Below are positions 18,307-28,925 of a stretch of 39,377 nucleotides of DNA, one piece after another; the stretch's first letter is position 1; each line of letters opens with the position of its first letter. The DNA is taken from assembly GCF_000613285.1 (NCBI RefSeq), contig NZ_BAIN01000021.1, positions 1-39,377 of the forward strand, in the 5' to 3' direction. The notes under the pieces were generated by a model, which was not told where the DNA came from, made no database searches, and was given only the letters and a program-made list of their open reading frames with translations. The translations under genes were made by a program, and so were the position numbers. This stretch comes from Acetobacter papayae JCM 25143 (GTDB taxonomy: Bacteria > Pseudomonadota > Alphaproteobacteria > Acetobacterales > Acetobacteraceae).

Positions 18307-21300
18307 ATGCAAAGCCTCGCGGGTAAACTGGCTGAGGCGTACCGTCATAATCAAGAATTTGACTATGATATCCCTCAGGCCCTTATTGCGGTCTGGCTGG
18401 CCTGCGGTCCTGACTTTCAGCTTCTGCACGATATCCAGAGTGACAGAGGGCTGGACAGCCTTGTTTACTGGTGGCTGACTGCAGGGCGCGGTACGTTCGA
18501 GGGTCTTGCCGATGTCATCGACCGTAATCTGGCGGAGCAACTGCACCTTAACCCGATGCGTGGCGGAGCGCGCGATGGTCGGCTGATCGTAACGCCGCTG
18601 CTGCGTCTGGTGCTGCGGCACCGTGCGGATCTGAGCGCTTTTTTCGATGTAAAAACACAGGATGGTCTGTCCGACCTCTGGTGCTGGTGGCTTGAGCATG
18701 GCCAGCATGAATATCTGAAAGCGCCTGAGTGGTTCATGCAGGCCCAGACGGCGCTCCTGCATGAATCCCCTGCGGGGTTAGATGAAATTGCAGCCGGCTT
18801 GCCCCTTACTCCGCTATTGCGGCTGATATGGAAACATAACGCTGATCTTAGGGCCGGAATCTCACTTGATACCCTGCAGGGGAGAGAGAGCCTCTGGCTC
18901 CATTTCCTTACAATTGAAGTGGGAGCACTTTCCCTCCCTTATGCGGGCATGCCGTCCACGCCCAATCTGAAACACCCCAAAATTCCCGACCCGGTGTTGC
19001 TGGTTTACGGCACCCGTGCGGATTTGCGGCGTGTTTTCGATATCAGGAAGCCGGAAGGCGTCGAGGGGCTGCTTCATTGGTGGTTGCAGGGGGGCTGTGT
19101 TTACTCAACGCTTTGGAAGCGCTCTCTGCCGGAACTGACAGGCCTGTTTGACCAGCCGGACGATATCGACAGCGCGCTCATGCCTCTGCTGGTACTGATT
19201 GCACGGCAGCGGCAGGATTTGCATCTGCCTGATCCAGATACGCAGGATGGGCGGGGGCGTTTGCTCAACTGGTGGCTGCTGGATGGCTGGCGGCTGTATC
19301 CGGCAGTGGCCAAAAGAGCCCGGCTGGCGCTGACGGAAGCCCTGCACCTGAACTGGCTGCCCGCCATGGCCCGTGCCGGTCGGCTTGGGCTGACACCGTT
19401 GCAGCGGGTTGTCCTGCAGGCACGGCCTGATGTGGCGAGTGTGGTTGAGGATGGAAGTGACGCAGGCATAAGGCGGGTATGGTGGTGGTGGCTGACTGAG
19501 GGGCAGCGATGCTATCTGGGTGCCCCAGGCTGGCTGTCTGTGGCTCAGGTCCGATGGCTACATTGCTGTGAGGGCATGGATTTCGGGAGCACAGGCGTAA
19601 TCCAGCCGACTTTGCTGATGGATATCGTGACCGACATTGTGCTCGGGCTTTCTCCTGCCGAGGCAGGCTCGGTGCCGGATCTGTGGGCCGCCACTATCCA
19701 GAAGGCGGCAATATTGGGCTTGCCAGATGACGGCATGCCATATTTCAACTCATCGGTGGCATCGGGGTTGAAAACCGGGGCTGCGCAGGGTTTTGAGCCT
19801 CTGTTCGCGGATTATGCCGCGATCATTCACATGGTGCGCGCCGATATCGCGCAGGCCTTCGATCTGACGCAGCCTGATGGCCTGCGTGGGCTCATAGACT
19901 GGTATCTGCAATTTGCCATTCAGGGGTATCCGCATCTGGCTGACCCGCTGGGGGCTGGCCCACGCGCAGCACTTGGTCGGCCTATGCCCGGTAGTCATGC
20001 AGCGCTGGATATCCCCGCTATCGGATGGCTGTTTGCCCTGTCCCGTGCCGCTGGAGATCCGGTTGTGCAGGGGGCGGATGATGCCCCAGCGCAGGAAGCC
20101 TGGTGGAATAGGGCGGGGAAGGCGAAATACCGTACGATTCCGGCTGATGTTCTCGTGCCAGTCGGGGAGAAGTCCGCTCTTGCTCCGCAGGGCGGGGTAG
20201 CCTCGGCAGAGGCGGAGAGCGATCTGGCAATTTCGCTGGTCGGTTACCCGCGTGGGGAGTTCGGGCTGGGAGAAGATATCCGCCTGCTGCGTGCTTCGAT
20301 GCAGAGTGTGGAGATCAATCCCACCGTTGTGCGGGCACCATGGACGATCATAGCGCGACAAGGGGCGGATGAGCCTTCGATAGAGGCGGCTCTGGCCGAG
20401 TTCGGCACCGATGTCATGTTCTATGTCATGCCTGCGTTTGATACGGCCACCTTGCTGGCCAAGGTGGGTGTGCGAGCGTTTTCAGCACGGCGCAGGATAG
20501 GGTTCTGGCAATGGGAACTGGAGCATTTTCCAGAACCCGCCAAGGTCGCCATGGAACTGGTGGACGAAATCTGGTGCCATTCGGAACATTCTGCCCGGGC
20601 CTTCCGCGAGGCTACAGACAAGCCGGTTATCAAGGTGCCGCTACCGGTTGCCGTGCCGGAAGTGTGCTCGGTCGATCGGGCCGAGTTCGATCTCCCGGAT
20701 GACGGATTCGTGGTTTTTACGAGCTTTGACGGGGCCTCCTCGATTTCGCGCAAGAATCCGCTGGGGGCGATTTTGGCGTTCCAGCGTGCCTTTCCTGCCC
20801 ATGAGCATCCGCAGGCCCGGTTGGTTATCAAGGCCATGAATACGCTGCCGGATTCGTTGTGGCATGAATGCCTGCGTAAGGCGGTGATCGATCCCCGTAT
20901 TCTTATTCGCAACGAAGTCATGGATCGCGCCCGTTATTACGAGTTGCTCAAGGCCTGTGATGCGGTGATTTCGCTGCACCGTGCCGAGGGGTTTGGCCGG
21001 TTGATGGCCGAAGCAATGGGGCTGGGCATACCGGTGATCGCCACGGCTTATTCCGGCAATATGGACTTCATGACGGAAGAGAATAGCTGGTTGGTGGGCG
21101 GAGACATGGTTCCGGTCTTTGCTGGTGATTATGCTTTTTATTCAGGGCAGCGCTGGATGGAGCCTGATATTGCCATTGCAGCGCGTGCTTTGCGGGAATG
21201 CGCGGATAATCCTATCATGCGGGCCGCCAAGATTGCCGCGGCCCGTCAAACCATTGCGCAGTACAGTCCTTCCCGGTGTGGAGAAGTTTACAAGACGCTG

Positions 21301-21315
21301 CTGGCAGGAGGGTAG
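18307..21315 (+). CDS. Large glycosyltransferase: array of Trp-rich repeats plus C-terminal GT4 domain
   Basis: Protein of 1,002 residues. The first two thirds are about nine units of a Trp-rich repeat (see the repeat entry). From about residue 640 a GT4-type transferase follows: ISLVGYPRGEFGLGEDIRLL, IGFWQWELEHFPEP, VFTSFDGASSISRKNPLGAI, and the E-x7-E donor site in HRAEGFGRLMAEAMGLGIPV. I place the start at ATG 18307 (MQSLAGKLAEAY); GTG 18298 and an upstream ATG 18235 are in frame, and AGGGG at 18290-18294 sits between ideal distances. It diverges from the minus-strand operon and precedes rfbC. The repeat part has no known function. Probably a polysaccharide transferase; the repeats could bind glycan, membrane or partner enzymes (inference). 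Confidence 0.87.
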   Translation: MQSLAGKLAEAYRHNQEFDYDIPQALIAVWLACGPDFQLLHDIQSDRGLDSLVYWWLTAGRGTFEGLADVIDRNLAEQLHLNPMRGGARDGRLIVTPLLRLVLRHRADLSAFFDVKTQDGLSDLWCWWLEHGQHEYLKAPEWFMQAQTALLHESPAGLDEIAAGLPLTPLLRLIWKHNADLRAGISLDTLQGRESLWLHFLTIEVGALSLPYAGMPSTPNLKHPKIPDPVLLVYGTRADLRRVFDIRKPEGVEGLLHWWLQGGCVYSTLWKRSLPELTGLFDQPDDIDSALMPLLVLIARQRQDLHLPDPDTQDGRGRLLNWWLLDGWRLYPAVAKRARLALTEALHLNWLPAMARAGRLGLTPLQRVVLQARPDVASVVEDGSDAGIRRVWWWWLTEGQRCYLGAPGWLSVAQVRWLHCCEGMDFGSTGVIQPTLLMDIVTDIVLGLSPAEAGSVPDLWAATIQKAAILGLPDDGMPYFNSSVASGLKTGAAQGFEPLFADYAAIIHMVRADIAQAFDLTQPDGLRGLIDWYLQFAIQGYPHLADPLGAGPRAALGRPMPGSHAALDIPAIGWLFALSRAAGDPVVQGADDAPAQEAWWNRAGKAKYRTIPADVLVPVGEKSALAPQGGVASAEAESDLAISLVGYPRGEFGLGEDIRLLRASMQSVEINPTVVRAPWTIIARQGADEPSIEAALAEFGTDVMFYVMPAFDTATLLAKVGVRAFSARRRIGFWQWELEHFPEPAKVAMELVDEIWCHSEHSARAFREATDKPVIKVPLPVAVPEVCSVDRAEFDLPDDGFVVFTSFDGASSISRKNPLGAILAFQRAFPAHEHPQARLVIKAMNTLPDSLWHECLRKAVIDPRILIRNEVMDRARYYELLKACDAVISLHRAEGFGRLMAEAMGLGIPVIATAYSGNMDFMTEENSWLVGGDMVPVFAGDYAFYSGQRWMEPDIAIAARALRECADNPIMRAAKIAAARQTIAQYSPSRCGEVYKTLLAGG
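18385..20130 (+). repeat. Nine-unit protein-level tandem repeat, period about 68 residues, Trp-Trp core
   Basis: Units start at 18385, 18598, 18814, 18994, 19186, 19399, 19612, 19816 and 20023; spacing is 60-72 residues. The shared core is hydrophobic-x3-Arg-x-Asp-Leu, then Phe-Asp, a Gly-Leu/Arg turn, Leu-x2-Trp-Trp-Leu, and Gly-x3-Tyr. Clear examples are RHRADLSAFFDVKTQDGL with LWCWWLEHGQHEY (unit 2), TRADLRRVFDIRKPEGV with LLHWWLQGGCVY (unit 4) and VRADIAQAFDLTQPDGL with LIDWYLQFAIQGY (unit 8). Units 7 and 9 are degenerate. DNA identity between units is low, so the array is old. Confidence 0.8.
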
Positions 21316-21412
21316 GCAAAGCCGCTCAATTGCTCTGGCAGGCGGTTGGTGTTATCGCGGCAGGTAATGCTGCGAACATGCGGTAACGGCGCAATAAGTC
21401 TGGATTTTAAGC

Positions 21413-21964
21413 ATGCAACTGACAGAACTGGCCATTGATGGCGTGTTCGAAATCCTGCCGACACGGCATCAGGATGAGCGCGGCTATTTTGCGGAGACAT
21501 TTCGCAGCGACTGGTTCGCGGCCAATGTTGCCGATGTTCCCTTCGTGCAGGAAAACCAGTCGCTCAGCCGCAGTGTGGGCGTGGTGCGCGGCCTGCATTT
21601 TCAGGCGGCCCCCTTTGCGCAGGGCAAGCTGGTGCGGTGTGTGGCCGGTGCGATTTTCGATGTGGCGGTTGATATCCGCCATGAGTCCCCCAGCTTTGGC
21701 AAATGGGTGGCAACAACCCTGACAGCCGAGAAGGGCAACCAGCTCTGGATTCCTGAAGGCTTTCTGCACGGCTTTTGCACGCTTACGCCCGATACGCAGG
21801 TGTCGTACAAGGTTACGAACTACTACGACAAGGCGAGTGACAAGGGCGTGCTGTGGAACGATCCGCAGATTGGTATCCAGTGGCCCGACATTGCCGATCC
21901 GGCAAGCCTGTCTGCCAAGGATCAGGTGCAGCCAAAACTGGCGGATTTGCCCGCTTATTTCTGA
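21413..21964 (+). CDS. rfbC: dTDP-4-dehydrorhamnose 3,5-epimerase
   Basis: Third enzyme of dTDP-L-rhamnose synthesis. The cupin-fold family blocks are all present: DERGYFAETFR, FVQENQSLSRSVGVVRGLHF with the catalytic His, GKLVRCVAGAIFDVAVDIR, LWIPEGFLHGF, and YKVTNYYDKASDKGVLWND with the catalytic Tyr region. The protein has 183 residues, the normal length, with no break. It opens the rfbC-rfbB-rfbD set, with rfbB 21 bases downstream. Confidence 0.96.
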   Translation: MQLTELAIDGVFEILPTRHQDERGYFAETFRSDWFAANVADVPFVQENQSLSRSVGVVRGLHFQAAPFAQGKLVRCVAGAIFDVAVDIRHESPSFGKWVATTLTAEKGNQLWIPEGFLHGFCTLTPDTQVSYKVTNYYDKASDKGVLWNDPQIGIQWPDIADPASLSAKDQVQPKLADLPAYF

Positions 21965-21985
21965 GTATGGACCGGAGGGGTTGAG

Positions 21986-23056
<1,071 letters not shown>

Positions 23057-23057
<1 letters not shown>

Positions 23058-23943
23058 TGCGGATGGCCGTGACCGGGCGCGCCGGGCAACTGGTAAGCGC
23101 GCTGATTGAACGGGGCGCTGGTCATGGCGTCGAGATCGTGCCTGTCGGCCGCCCCGAACTTGATCTGGCCGATGCAGCCAGCGGCATGGCGGCTCTTGCC
23201 GCAACCCAGCCGGATATTATCGTGTCCGCTGCGGCCTATACTGCGGTGGACAAGGCGGAGAGCGAGCCTGAACTGGCTCGGGCCATTAATGGTGTGGCGC
23301 CGGGTATTGTGGCGCAGTGCGCGGCGCAACTGGGTGTGCCGGTTATTCATATCTCCACGGATTATGTTTTTAACGGCACCAAGCCGACACCTTACGTGGA
23401 AACAGACCCGACTGACCCGCTTGGTGTCTACGGTAGCACCAAGCTGGAAGGGGAGCGTGCGGTTGCGGCGGCCACGCCCGACCATGCGATTTTGCGCACG
23501 GCGTGGGTTTATTCGCCTTTTGGCGGTAATTTCCTCAAAACCATGCTGCGGCTCGCGGGTGATCGTCCGAAATTGCGTGTGGTGGGGGATCAGTTGGTAA
23601 CCCGACATCGGCGGCTGATCTGGCCGATGCGGTGTTGCGCGTAGCCGCTAACCTGCTGGCCGCGCCGGATGATGCCACCCTTCGGGGCATTTTCCACGCC
23701 GTTGGTGCGGGGGAGACCAGTTGGGCGGGGTTCGCGCGTGAAATTTTTGCCGCGTCCAAGGTGCTAGGTGGGGCGTGGGCCGAAGTGACCGATATCCCGG
23801 CGAGCGAGTATCCCACACCCGCCCGCCGCCCGGCGAATTCACGCCTTGTAACGGACAAGCTGGCTGCCCTGCACGGTGTCCGTTTTCCACAATGGCAGGC
23901 CTCGACGGCTGATACGGTGCGGCGTCTGCTCTCTCCGGCCTGA
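23057..23943 (+). CDS. rfbD: dTDP-4-dehydrorhamnose reductase (one frame break)
   Basis: Last enzyme of dTDP-L-rhamnose synthesis, reducing the 4-keto group with NAD(P)H. MRMAVTGRAGQLVSALIERG starts the protein. PDIIVSAAAYTAVDKAESEP, VIHISTDYVFNGTKPTPYVE and PLGVYGSTKLEGE (Tyr-x3-Lys) are typical. Near 23596-23597 one lost G breaks the frame; restoring it gives VVGDQLGNPTSAADLADAVL, the conserved end of the substrate domain, and reading continues to TGA at 23943. Repaired length is about 295 residues. The nucleotide-binding loop reads GRAGQLV, close to the family's G-x-x-G-Q-L/V. Confidence 0.93.
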
Positions 23944-24018
23944 GGGCTGGAGGCGTTCCGGTAGGTGGGGTGCATTTTCGCTCTTGACGGCACCCGCACC
24001 CCACCGCATTGCTTGCCC

Positions 24019-25173
24019 ATGCGAGTAGCTGCCATTCTTCTGGCTGCCGGTACAGGCAGCCGCTATGCCGCCACAACTGGCTCCCCCATTCCCAAGCAGT
24101 ATGTGCTGTTGGCCGGGCGTCCCGTGATCCGTCACGCGGCCGAGGCCCTGTTGCCCCATGTTGCCTGCATTCAGCCGGTTGGTGATACCCTCTCCCTGTC
24201 CGAAGCGCTGGATGGCCTTGCCGTTCTGGCTCCAGTAGCGGGGGGTGAAACCCGTCAGGCCAGTGTCCGTGCCGGGCTGGAGGCGCTTGATCGCCTGCCG
24301 CCTGAGCAGAAACCGGATCTGGTGCTGGTGCATGATGGCGCGCGCCCTTACCTGACACCTGCCCTGATCCGCAACGTAGTGGAGGCTCTGGGCGCTCACC
24401 CCGGTGCCATTCCCGCTGTGCCTGTGGCCGACACCCTCAAGCGTGGCAAGGATGGTGTGATCGATGGTACCGTGTCGCGCGATCATCTTTACCGCGCGCA
24501 GACACCGCAGGGCTTCCGTTTTCCGCTGTTTCTGGAACTGCACCGGGCCAGTGCATCGCTATCCGCCACGGATGATGCGAAACTGCTGGAAGATGCCGGT
24601 TTCAGCGTGGCGCTGGTGCCCGGTGATGACGATAACATCAAGCTGACTTACGAGGATGATCTGGTGCGTCTGGAAAGGCTGATTGGCCCGACACTGCTGC
24701 CGCGCGTGGGGCTCGGATACGATGTGCATGCCTTCGAGGAAGGTCGCCCGCTGATCCTGTGTGGCATTACGGTGCCGCATACGCTGGGGCTGGCTGGTCA
24801 TTCCGATGCCGATGTGGGTATCCACGCCCTGTGCGATGCCATTTACGGCGCGCTGGCGGAAGGGGATATTGGACGGCATTTCCCCCCCAGCCAGAACGAG
24901 TGGAAAGACGCCGATAGTGCGCGCTTTCTGGTGCATGCCGGGCAGCGTATCCGTGAGCGCGGGGGTATGCTGGTCAATGCCGACCTGACCCTGATCTGTG
25001 AACGCCCCAAGATTGGCCCGCATGCGCAGGCCATGCGCGAGCGTCTAGCTGCTCTGCTGGAAGTGGATGTGGAGCGGATTTCGGTCAAGGCCACCACATC
25101 CGAGCGTCTGGGCTTTACCGGGCGTGAGGAAGGGATTGCCTGCGCCGCGACCGTATCCGTGCTCGTACCCTGA
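24019..25173 (+). CDS. ispDF: Bifunctional IspD-IspF enzyme of the MEP isoprenoid pathway
   Basis: Fusion of 2-C-methyl-D-erythritol 4-phosphate cytidylyltransferase and 2-C-methyl-D-erythritol 2,4-cyclodiphosphate synthase, two non-consecutive steps of isoprenoid precursor synthesis. The IspD part (about 1-225) has [41 protein letters not shown] and [10 protein letters not shown]. The IspF part (about 230-384) has [40 protein letters not shown] with the metal-binding Asp/His residues, and [21 protein letters not shown] 24019 starts at the nucleotide-binding loop; the frame is open to 23965 without similarity. The fusion is known in several alphaproteobacteria. The gene is intact and follows rfbD by 75 bases. 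Confidence 0.96.
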   Translation: MRVAAILLAAGTGSRYAATTGSPIPKQYVLLAGRPVIRHAAEALLPHVACIQPVGDTLSLSEALDGLAVLAPVAGGETRQASVRAGLEALDRLPPEQKPDLVLVHDGARPYLTPALIRNVVEALGAHPGAIPAVPVADTLKRGKDGVIDGTVSRDHLYRAQTPQGFRFPLFLELHRASASLSATDDAKLLEDAGFSVALVPGDDDNIKLTYEDDLVRLERLIGPTLLPRVGLGYDVHAFEEGRPLILCGITVPHTLGLAGHSDADVGIHALCDAIYGALAEGDIGRHFPPSQNEWKDADSARFLVHAGQRIRERGGMLVNADLTLICERPKIGPHAQAMRERLAALLEVDVERISVKATTSERLGFTGREEGIACAATVSVLVP

Positions 25174-25180
25174 TCCATTG

Positions 25181-25205
25181 CACTCCCGGTGGAAAACCGG
25201 GGGTG
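25181..25205 (+). terminator. Stem-loop between ispDF and dusB
   Basis: CACTCCCGGT (25181-25190) pairs with ACCGGGGGTG (25196-25205) over ten pairs, one of them G-T, with a GGAAA loop. It starts eight bases after the ispDF stop. No T run follows, so termination would be weak or factor-dependent; an mRNA-stabilising end is also possible. Confidence 0.45.
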
Positions 25206-25216
25206 GATTAAAAGGA

Positions 25217-25245
25217 TTGCGCAGGGTGCACGGGGTGGCTATTTC
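25217..25245 (+). promoter_or_regulatory. Candidate promoter of the dusB-ntr operon
   Basis: TTGCGC (25217-25222) and TATTTC (25240-25245) are 17 bases apart, about 19 bases before the dusB start. Matches are partial (4 of 6 and 3 of 6). The location between a stem-loop and the first gene of a long co-directional run supports it. Confidence 0.3.
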
Positions 25246-25263
25246 TGCCTAATCTGTAGGCAT

Positions 25264-26337
25264 ATGGACATGACCGTGCAACCGCAATCCACACTGCGCC
25301 CGATTGATCTGGGCGGTGTCGTTCTCGATACCCCTGTGATCCTTGCCCCCATGTCGGGGGTGACGGACCTTCCTTTCCGCCGTCTGGCGCGCAGGCTGGG
25401 GGCAGGGCTTGTTGTCTCGGAAATGATTGCCTCCTGGGCCATGGTGCGTGAAAACGACACCACCCTACGCATGGCCGAAGTGGCCGATGCCGGTGGCCCC
25501 AATGCTGTTCAGCTTGCCGGGTGCGACCCGGAGGCCATGGCTGAGGCCGCGCGCATAGCCGTCCGGCGTGGCGCGGACATGATCGACATCAATTTCGGCT
25601 GCCCGGTGCGTAAGGTCGCTGTGGGGCAGATGGCCGGTTCCGCCCTCATGCGTGATGAAATCGGTGCGGCCCGTCTGCTCAAGGCGGTGGTGGAAGCCGT
25701 GCCTGTGCCGGTCACGCTCAAGATGCGTATGGGTTGGGATCACCAGCACCTGAACGCGCCTGTGCTGGCCCGTATTGCGCAGGATGTGGGTATCCGCATG
25801 ATTACGGTGCATGGCCGCACCCGCCAGCAGTTTTATAATGGCATTGCGGACTGGGCATTTGTCAGAACCGTCAAGGACGCGGTGGACCTGCCCGTGATTG
25901 TCAATGGCGATATCCTGACCGTGGCGGATGCGCGCATGGCTCTGAGCCAGTCCGGGGCTGATGGGGTCATGATCGGGCGTGGCTGTTACGGCAGACCGTG
26001 GTTTCTGGCACAGGTGGCGCAGGCTCTATGCCATGGCACGGAGGTGCCTGACCCGGACCTTGAGAGCGAAAAAGCCATTGTGCTGGAGCATTACAGCATG
26101 ATGCAGGAGCATTTCGGCCCAAGGCCGGGCCTGCGTCTGGCGCGCAAACATGTCTCCTGGTATTCCGCCGGATTGCGGGAATCCGCGGCGTTTCGCGCGG
26201 CATTCAACCGTATTGAAACGGTGGATGAGGCAGTCGCGGCCATTACCGCTTTTTACGATACCCAGATCGCCCATGGCGCGGTGCGTGACCCTCGCCAGTC
26301 CCGACACGACAGCGCCGCTCAGGCGGACGCTGCGTGA
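25264..26337 (+). CDS. dusB: tRNA-dihydrouridine synthase (DusB/NifR3)
   Basis: FMN enzyme that reduces uridines in tRNA to dihydrouridine. VILAPMSGVTDLPFRRLARR is the FMN-binding start, DINFGCPVRKVAVGQMAGSA contains the catalytic Cys, and MITVHGRTRQQFYNGIADW, VNGDILTVADA and GADGVMIGRGCYGRPW follow. Length is about 357 residues. ATG 25264 (MDMTVQ) or ATG 25270 (MTVQPQ) is the start; AGG sits better for the second. The end overlaps ntrB by four bases (GTGA). The nifR3-ntrB-ntrC order is the one described in Rhodobacter capsulatus. Confidence 0.95.
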   Translation: MDMTVQPQSTLRPIDLGGVVLDTPVILAPMSGVTDLPFRRLARRLGAGLVVSEMIASWAMVRENDTTLRMAEVADAGGPNAVQLAGCDPEAMAEAARIAVRRGADMIDINFGCPVRKVAVGQMAGSALMRDEIGAARLLKAVVEAVPVPVTLKMRMGWDHQHLNAPVLARIAQDVGIRMITVHGRTRQQFYNGIADWAFVRTVKDAVDLPVIVNGDILTVADARMALSQSGADGVMIGRGCYGRPWFLAQVAQALCHGTEVPDPDLESEKAIVLEHYSMMQEHFGPRPGLRLARKHVSWYSAGLRESAAFRAAFNRIETVDEAVAAITAFYDTQIAHGAVRDPRQSRHDSAAQADAA

Positions 26338-27475
26338 CCCTGCGCAGCGAGAGGGTGGAACAGAGCGGGCCAGCCGGGCCAGGGGCGGAAAGCCTGCTGG
26401 ACTTTCTGCCTGTGCCGTTTCTGGAAATCGGGGCGGATGATGGCGTGCTGGCGGCCAATGTCGCGGCGGAGGAGTTTTTCGCTACATCACGCCAGCAGTT
26501 GATGCATGCGGGCCTGAAAGGGTTGGCCCCGCCAGACCACCCGGTTTTTGTGCTGCTTGAACACCTGCGCCAGCGCGGTGGTAGCGTGACCGAGCATGGG
26601 GTGGCGTTCAGCTCGGCGCGGTTTCACCATGATAACGTGAGTGTTCAGGCTGCGGATGTGCCTGATCACCCCGGTATTATCCTGCTGACATTCCATGTCA
26701 CGGCGGCCCCGCGTGCGCTGGACCAGCAAATGGCACATCGCTCGGCGGCGCGCAGTGTTTCGGGCATGGCGGCCATGCTGGCGCATGAAATCCGCAACCC
26801 GCTTTCCGGAATCAAGGGAGCGGCGCAACTGCTGGAACAGGCTGTGACAGCCGGAGACCGCGAACTGGCAACGCTGATCTGTGAAGAGGTTGACCGGATC
26901 GATGCGCTGGTGGAGCGCATGGGTATGTTTGGCGAGGCCCAGCTTAACCTACGGCCTTTCAATATCCACCGGATTCTGGAACATGTCCGCCTGCTGGCCA
27001 TGAACGGCTTTGCGCGCGGTTTGCAGATTCTCGAGCGTTATGATCCGTCATTGCCTCCTGTGTGGGGCGACCGCGACCAGCTTGTGCAGGTTCTGATCAA
27101 TCTGGTGAAAAACGCCGCCGAAGCCATGCGCGAAAGTGGGAGGGAAGGGCAGATCAGCCTGATTACCCGCTACCGCCCCGGTATTCGTGTGGCGGTTCCG
27201 GGTACGGATGAATGGCGGCACCTGCCACTGGTAGTGACGGTGCGTGATACAGGGCCGGGCATTGATGATACGGTCAGGCCACATCTGTTCGAACCGTTTA
27301 TTTCCACCAAGCCAATGGCCGTGGGCTGGGCCTTGCGCTGGTGGGCAAGATCATGGATGACCACGGCGGCGCCATTGATGTTGAAAGCCGCCCGGGGCGC
27401 ACAGAAATCAGCCTGTATCTGCCTGTAGCACAGGAAACGCAGGCCGAAGGCGGACAGGAGACCGCCCAGCCATGA
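26334..27475 (+). CDS. ntrB: Nitrogen-regulation sensor kinase NtrB (one frame break)
   Basis: Cytoplasmic histidine kinase/phosphatase that controls NtrC according to nitrogen state, usually through PII. A PAS-like domain (about residues 20-110) is followed by the H-box [20 protein letters not shown] with phosphoacceptor His151. The ATP-binding domain shows [15 protein letters not shown] (N-box) and [10 protein letters not shown] (G1). The frame breaks near 27314: adding one A restores [20 protein letters not shown] (G2 box) and the end [20 protein letters not shown], with TGA at 27473-27475. Without it the G2 box is lost. GTG start 26334 overlaps dusB, and the repaired stop overlaps the ntrC ATG (ATGA). 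Confidence 0.93.
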
Positions 27476-28925
27476 CGCCACCGCCCACCATTCTTGTTGC
27501 TGATGATGACCGCTCCATCCGTACCGTGCTGGGGCAGGCACTGGGGCGCGCGGGCTATCAGGTGCGTAGCACGCCGTATGCCTCCACCTTGTGGCAGTGG
27601 GTGGAAGAAGGCGAGGGCGATCTGGTCATTACCGATGTGATCATGCCCGATGGCAGCGGGCTCGACCTTATTCCGCGCATCAAGCAGGTGCGGCCTGACC
27701 TGCGGATTATCGTCATGAGCGCGCAGTCCACCTTGACCACGGCGGTCAAGGCCACCCAGCGTGGCGCGTTTGAATATCTGGCCAAACCGTTTGACCTCAA
27801 GGCGCTGCTGGCGGTTGTCGCACGCGCCTTACGGCCTCGGCCCCCGATGCGGAAAAAGACAGCCCTGATGGCCTGCCGGAAGAACGGCTGGCACTGATCG
27901 GGCAGTCCGTGGTCATGCAGGGGATTTATCGTAGCATCGCTCGCCTGACGACATCGGACCTGACGGTCATGATCTCGGGGGAAAGTGGTACCGGCAAGGA
28001 GCTGGTGGCCCGTGCGCTGCATGAATATGGCCGCAGGCGTAACGGCCCGTTTGTAGCGGTCAATATGGCGGCCTTGCCGCGCGAGCAGATTGAAAGCGAA
28101 CTGTTCGGCTTCGAACGTACGGGGGCACAGGGGCGTATGCCGGGCCGCTTCGAGCAGGCCACAGGCGGTACGCTGTTTCTCGACGAAATCGGGGATATGC
28201 CGCAGGAAGCCCAGACCCGTCTGCTGCGCGTTCTGCAGGAAGGCGAGTTTACTACGGTGGGTGGTAACCAGCCCCTGCGGGCAGATGTGCGGATTGTCGC
28301 GGCTACGCATCGTGACCTGCGGCAGGCCATTCAGGCCGGGACTTTTCGCGAGGACCTGTATTACCGCCTGAACGTGGTGCCTTTACGCCTGCCGCCCCTG
28401 CGCGAGAGGGTGGAGGATATTCCCCTGCTGGCGCGGCACTTCCTCAACCAGTGCCGCGAGGAAGATGGACGCCTGCGCCAGATAGACGAGGCCGCCCTGA
28501 CCAGCCTTCAGGCATGGCGCTGGCCGGGCAATGTGCGCGAACTCGAAAACCTGATCCGCCGTGTGGTGGCGCTGCATTCGCAGGAGACGATCACCCGTGA
28601 ACTGATCGAGGCTGAACTGTTCGATACAGCTTCGGTCGGTGTGGTCTGGCATGAGGGAGAGAGCGGCGAAGACGCCGGAGAGCCCCTGTCAGAGGCCGTC
28701 TCACGCCATATCGCGCGCTATCTGGCCGCGGGCCGCGAAGGCACGCCCCTGCACGATCTGCATGCACAGCTTGTGGCCGAGGTGGAGCGCCCGCTTATTC
28801 AGATGACGCTGGTGGAAACACGCGGCAACCAGATCAAGGCTGCGGCCATGCTGGGCCTGAACCGCAATACATTGCGCAAGAAAATTCGTGAACTGGATAT
28901 TCCGGTCGTGCGGGGTGCAGGGTGA
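27472..28925 (+). CDS. ntrC: Nitrogen-regulation response regulator NtrC, lacking GAF of GAFTGA (one frame break)
   Basis: Transcription activator phosphorylated by NtrB. The receiver domain has VADDDRS, phospho-Asp55 in [11 protein letters not shown], and Lys105 in LAKPF. One lost base near 27826-27830 breaks the linker; adding it gives [14 protein letters not shown] and joins the AAA+ domain. That domain has Walker A GESGTGKE and Walker [13 protein letters not shown]. Between ELFG and GRFEQA the usual His-Glu-Lys-Gly-Ala-Phe-Thr-Gly-Ala loop reads [11 protein letters not shown], three residues shorter, with Gly-Ala-Phe absent. The C-terminal Fis-type helix-turn-helix is [20 protein letters not shown]. 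The loop gap is in frame, unlike the frame break. ntrY starts inside its stop. Confidence 0.93.
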
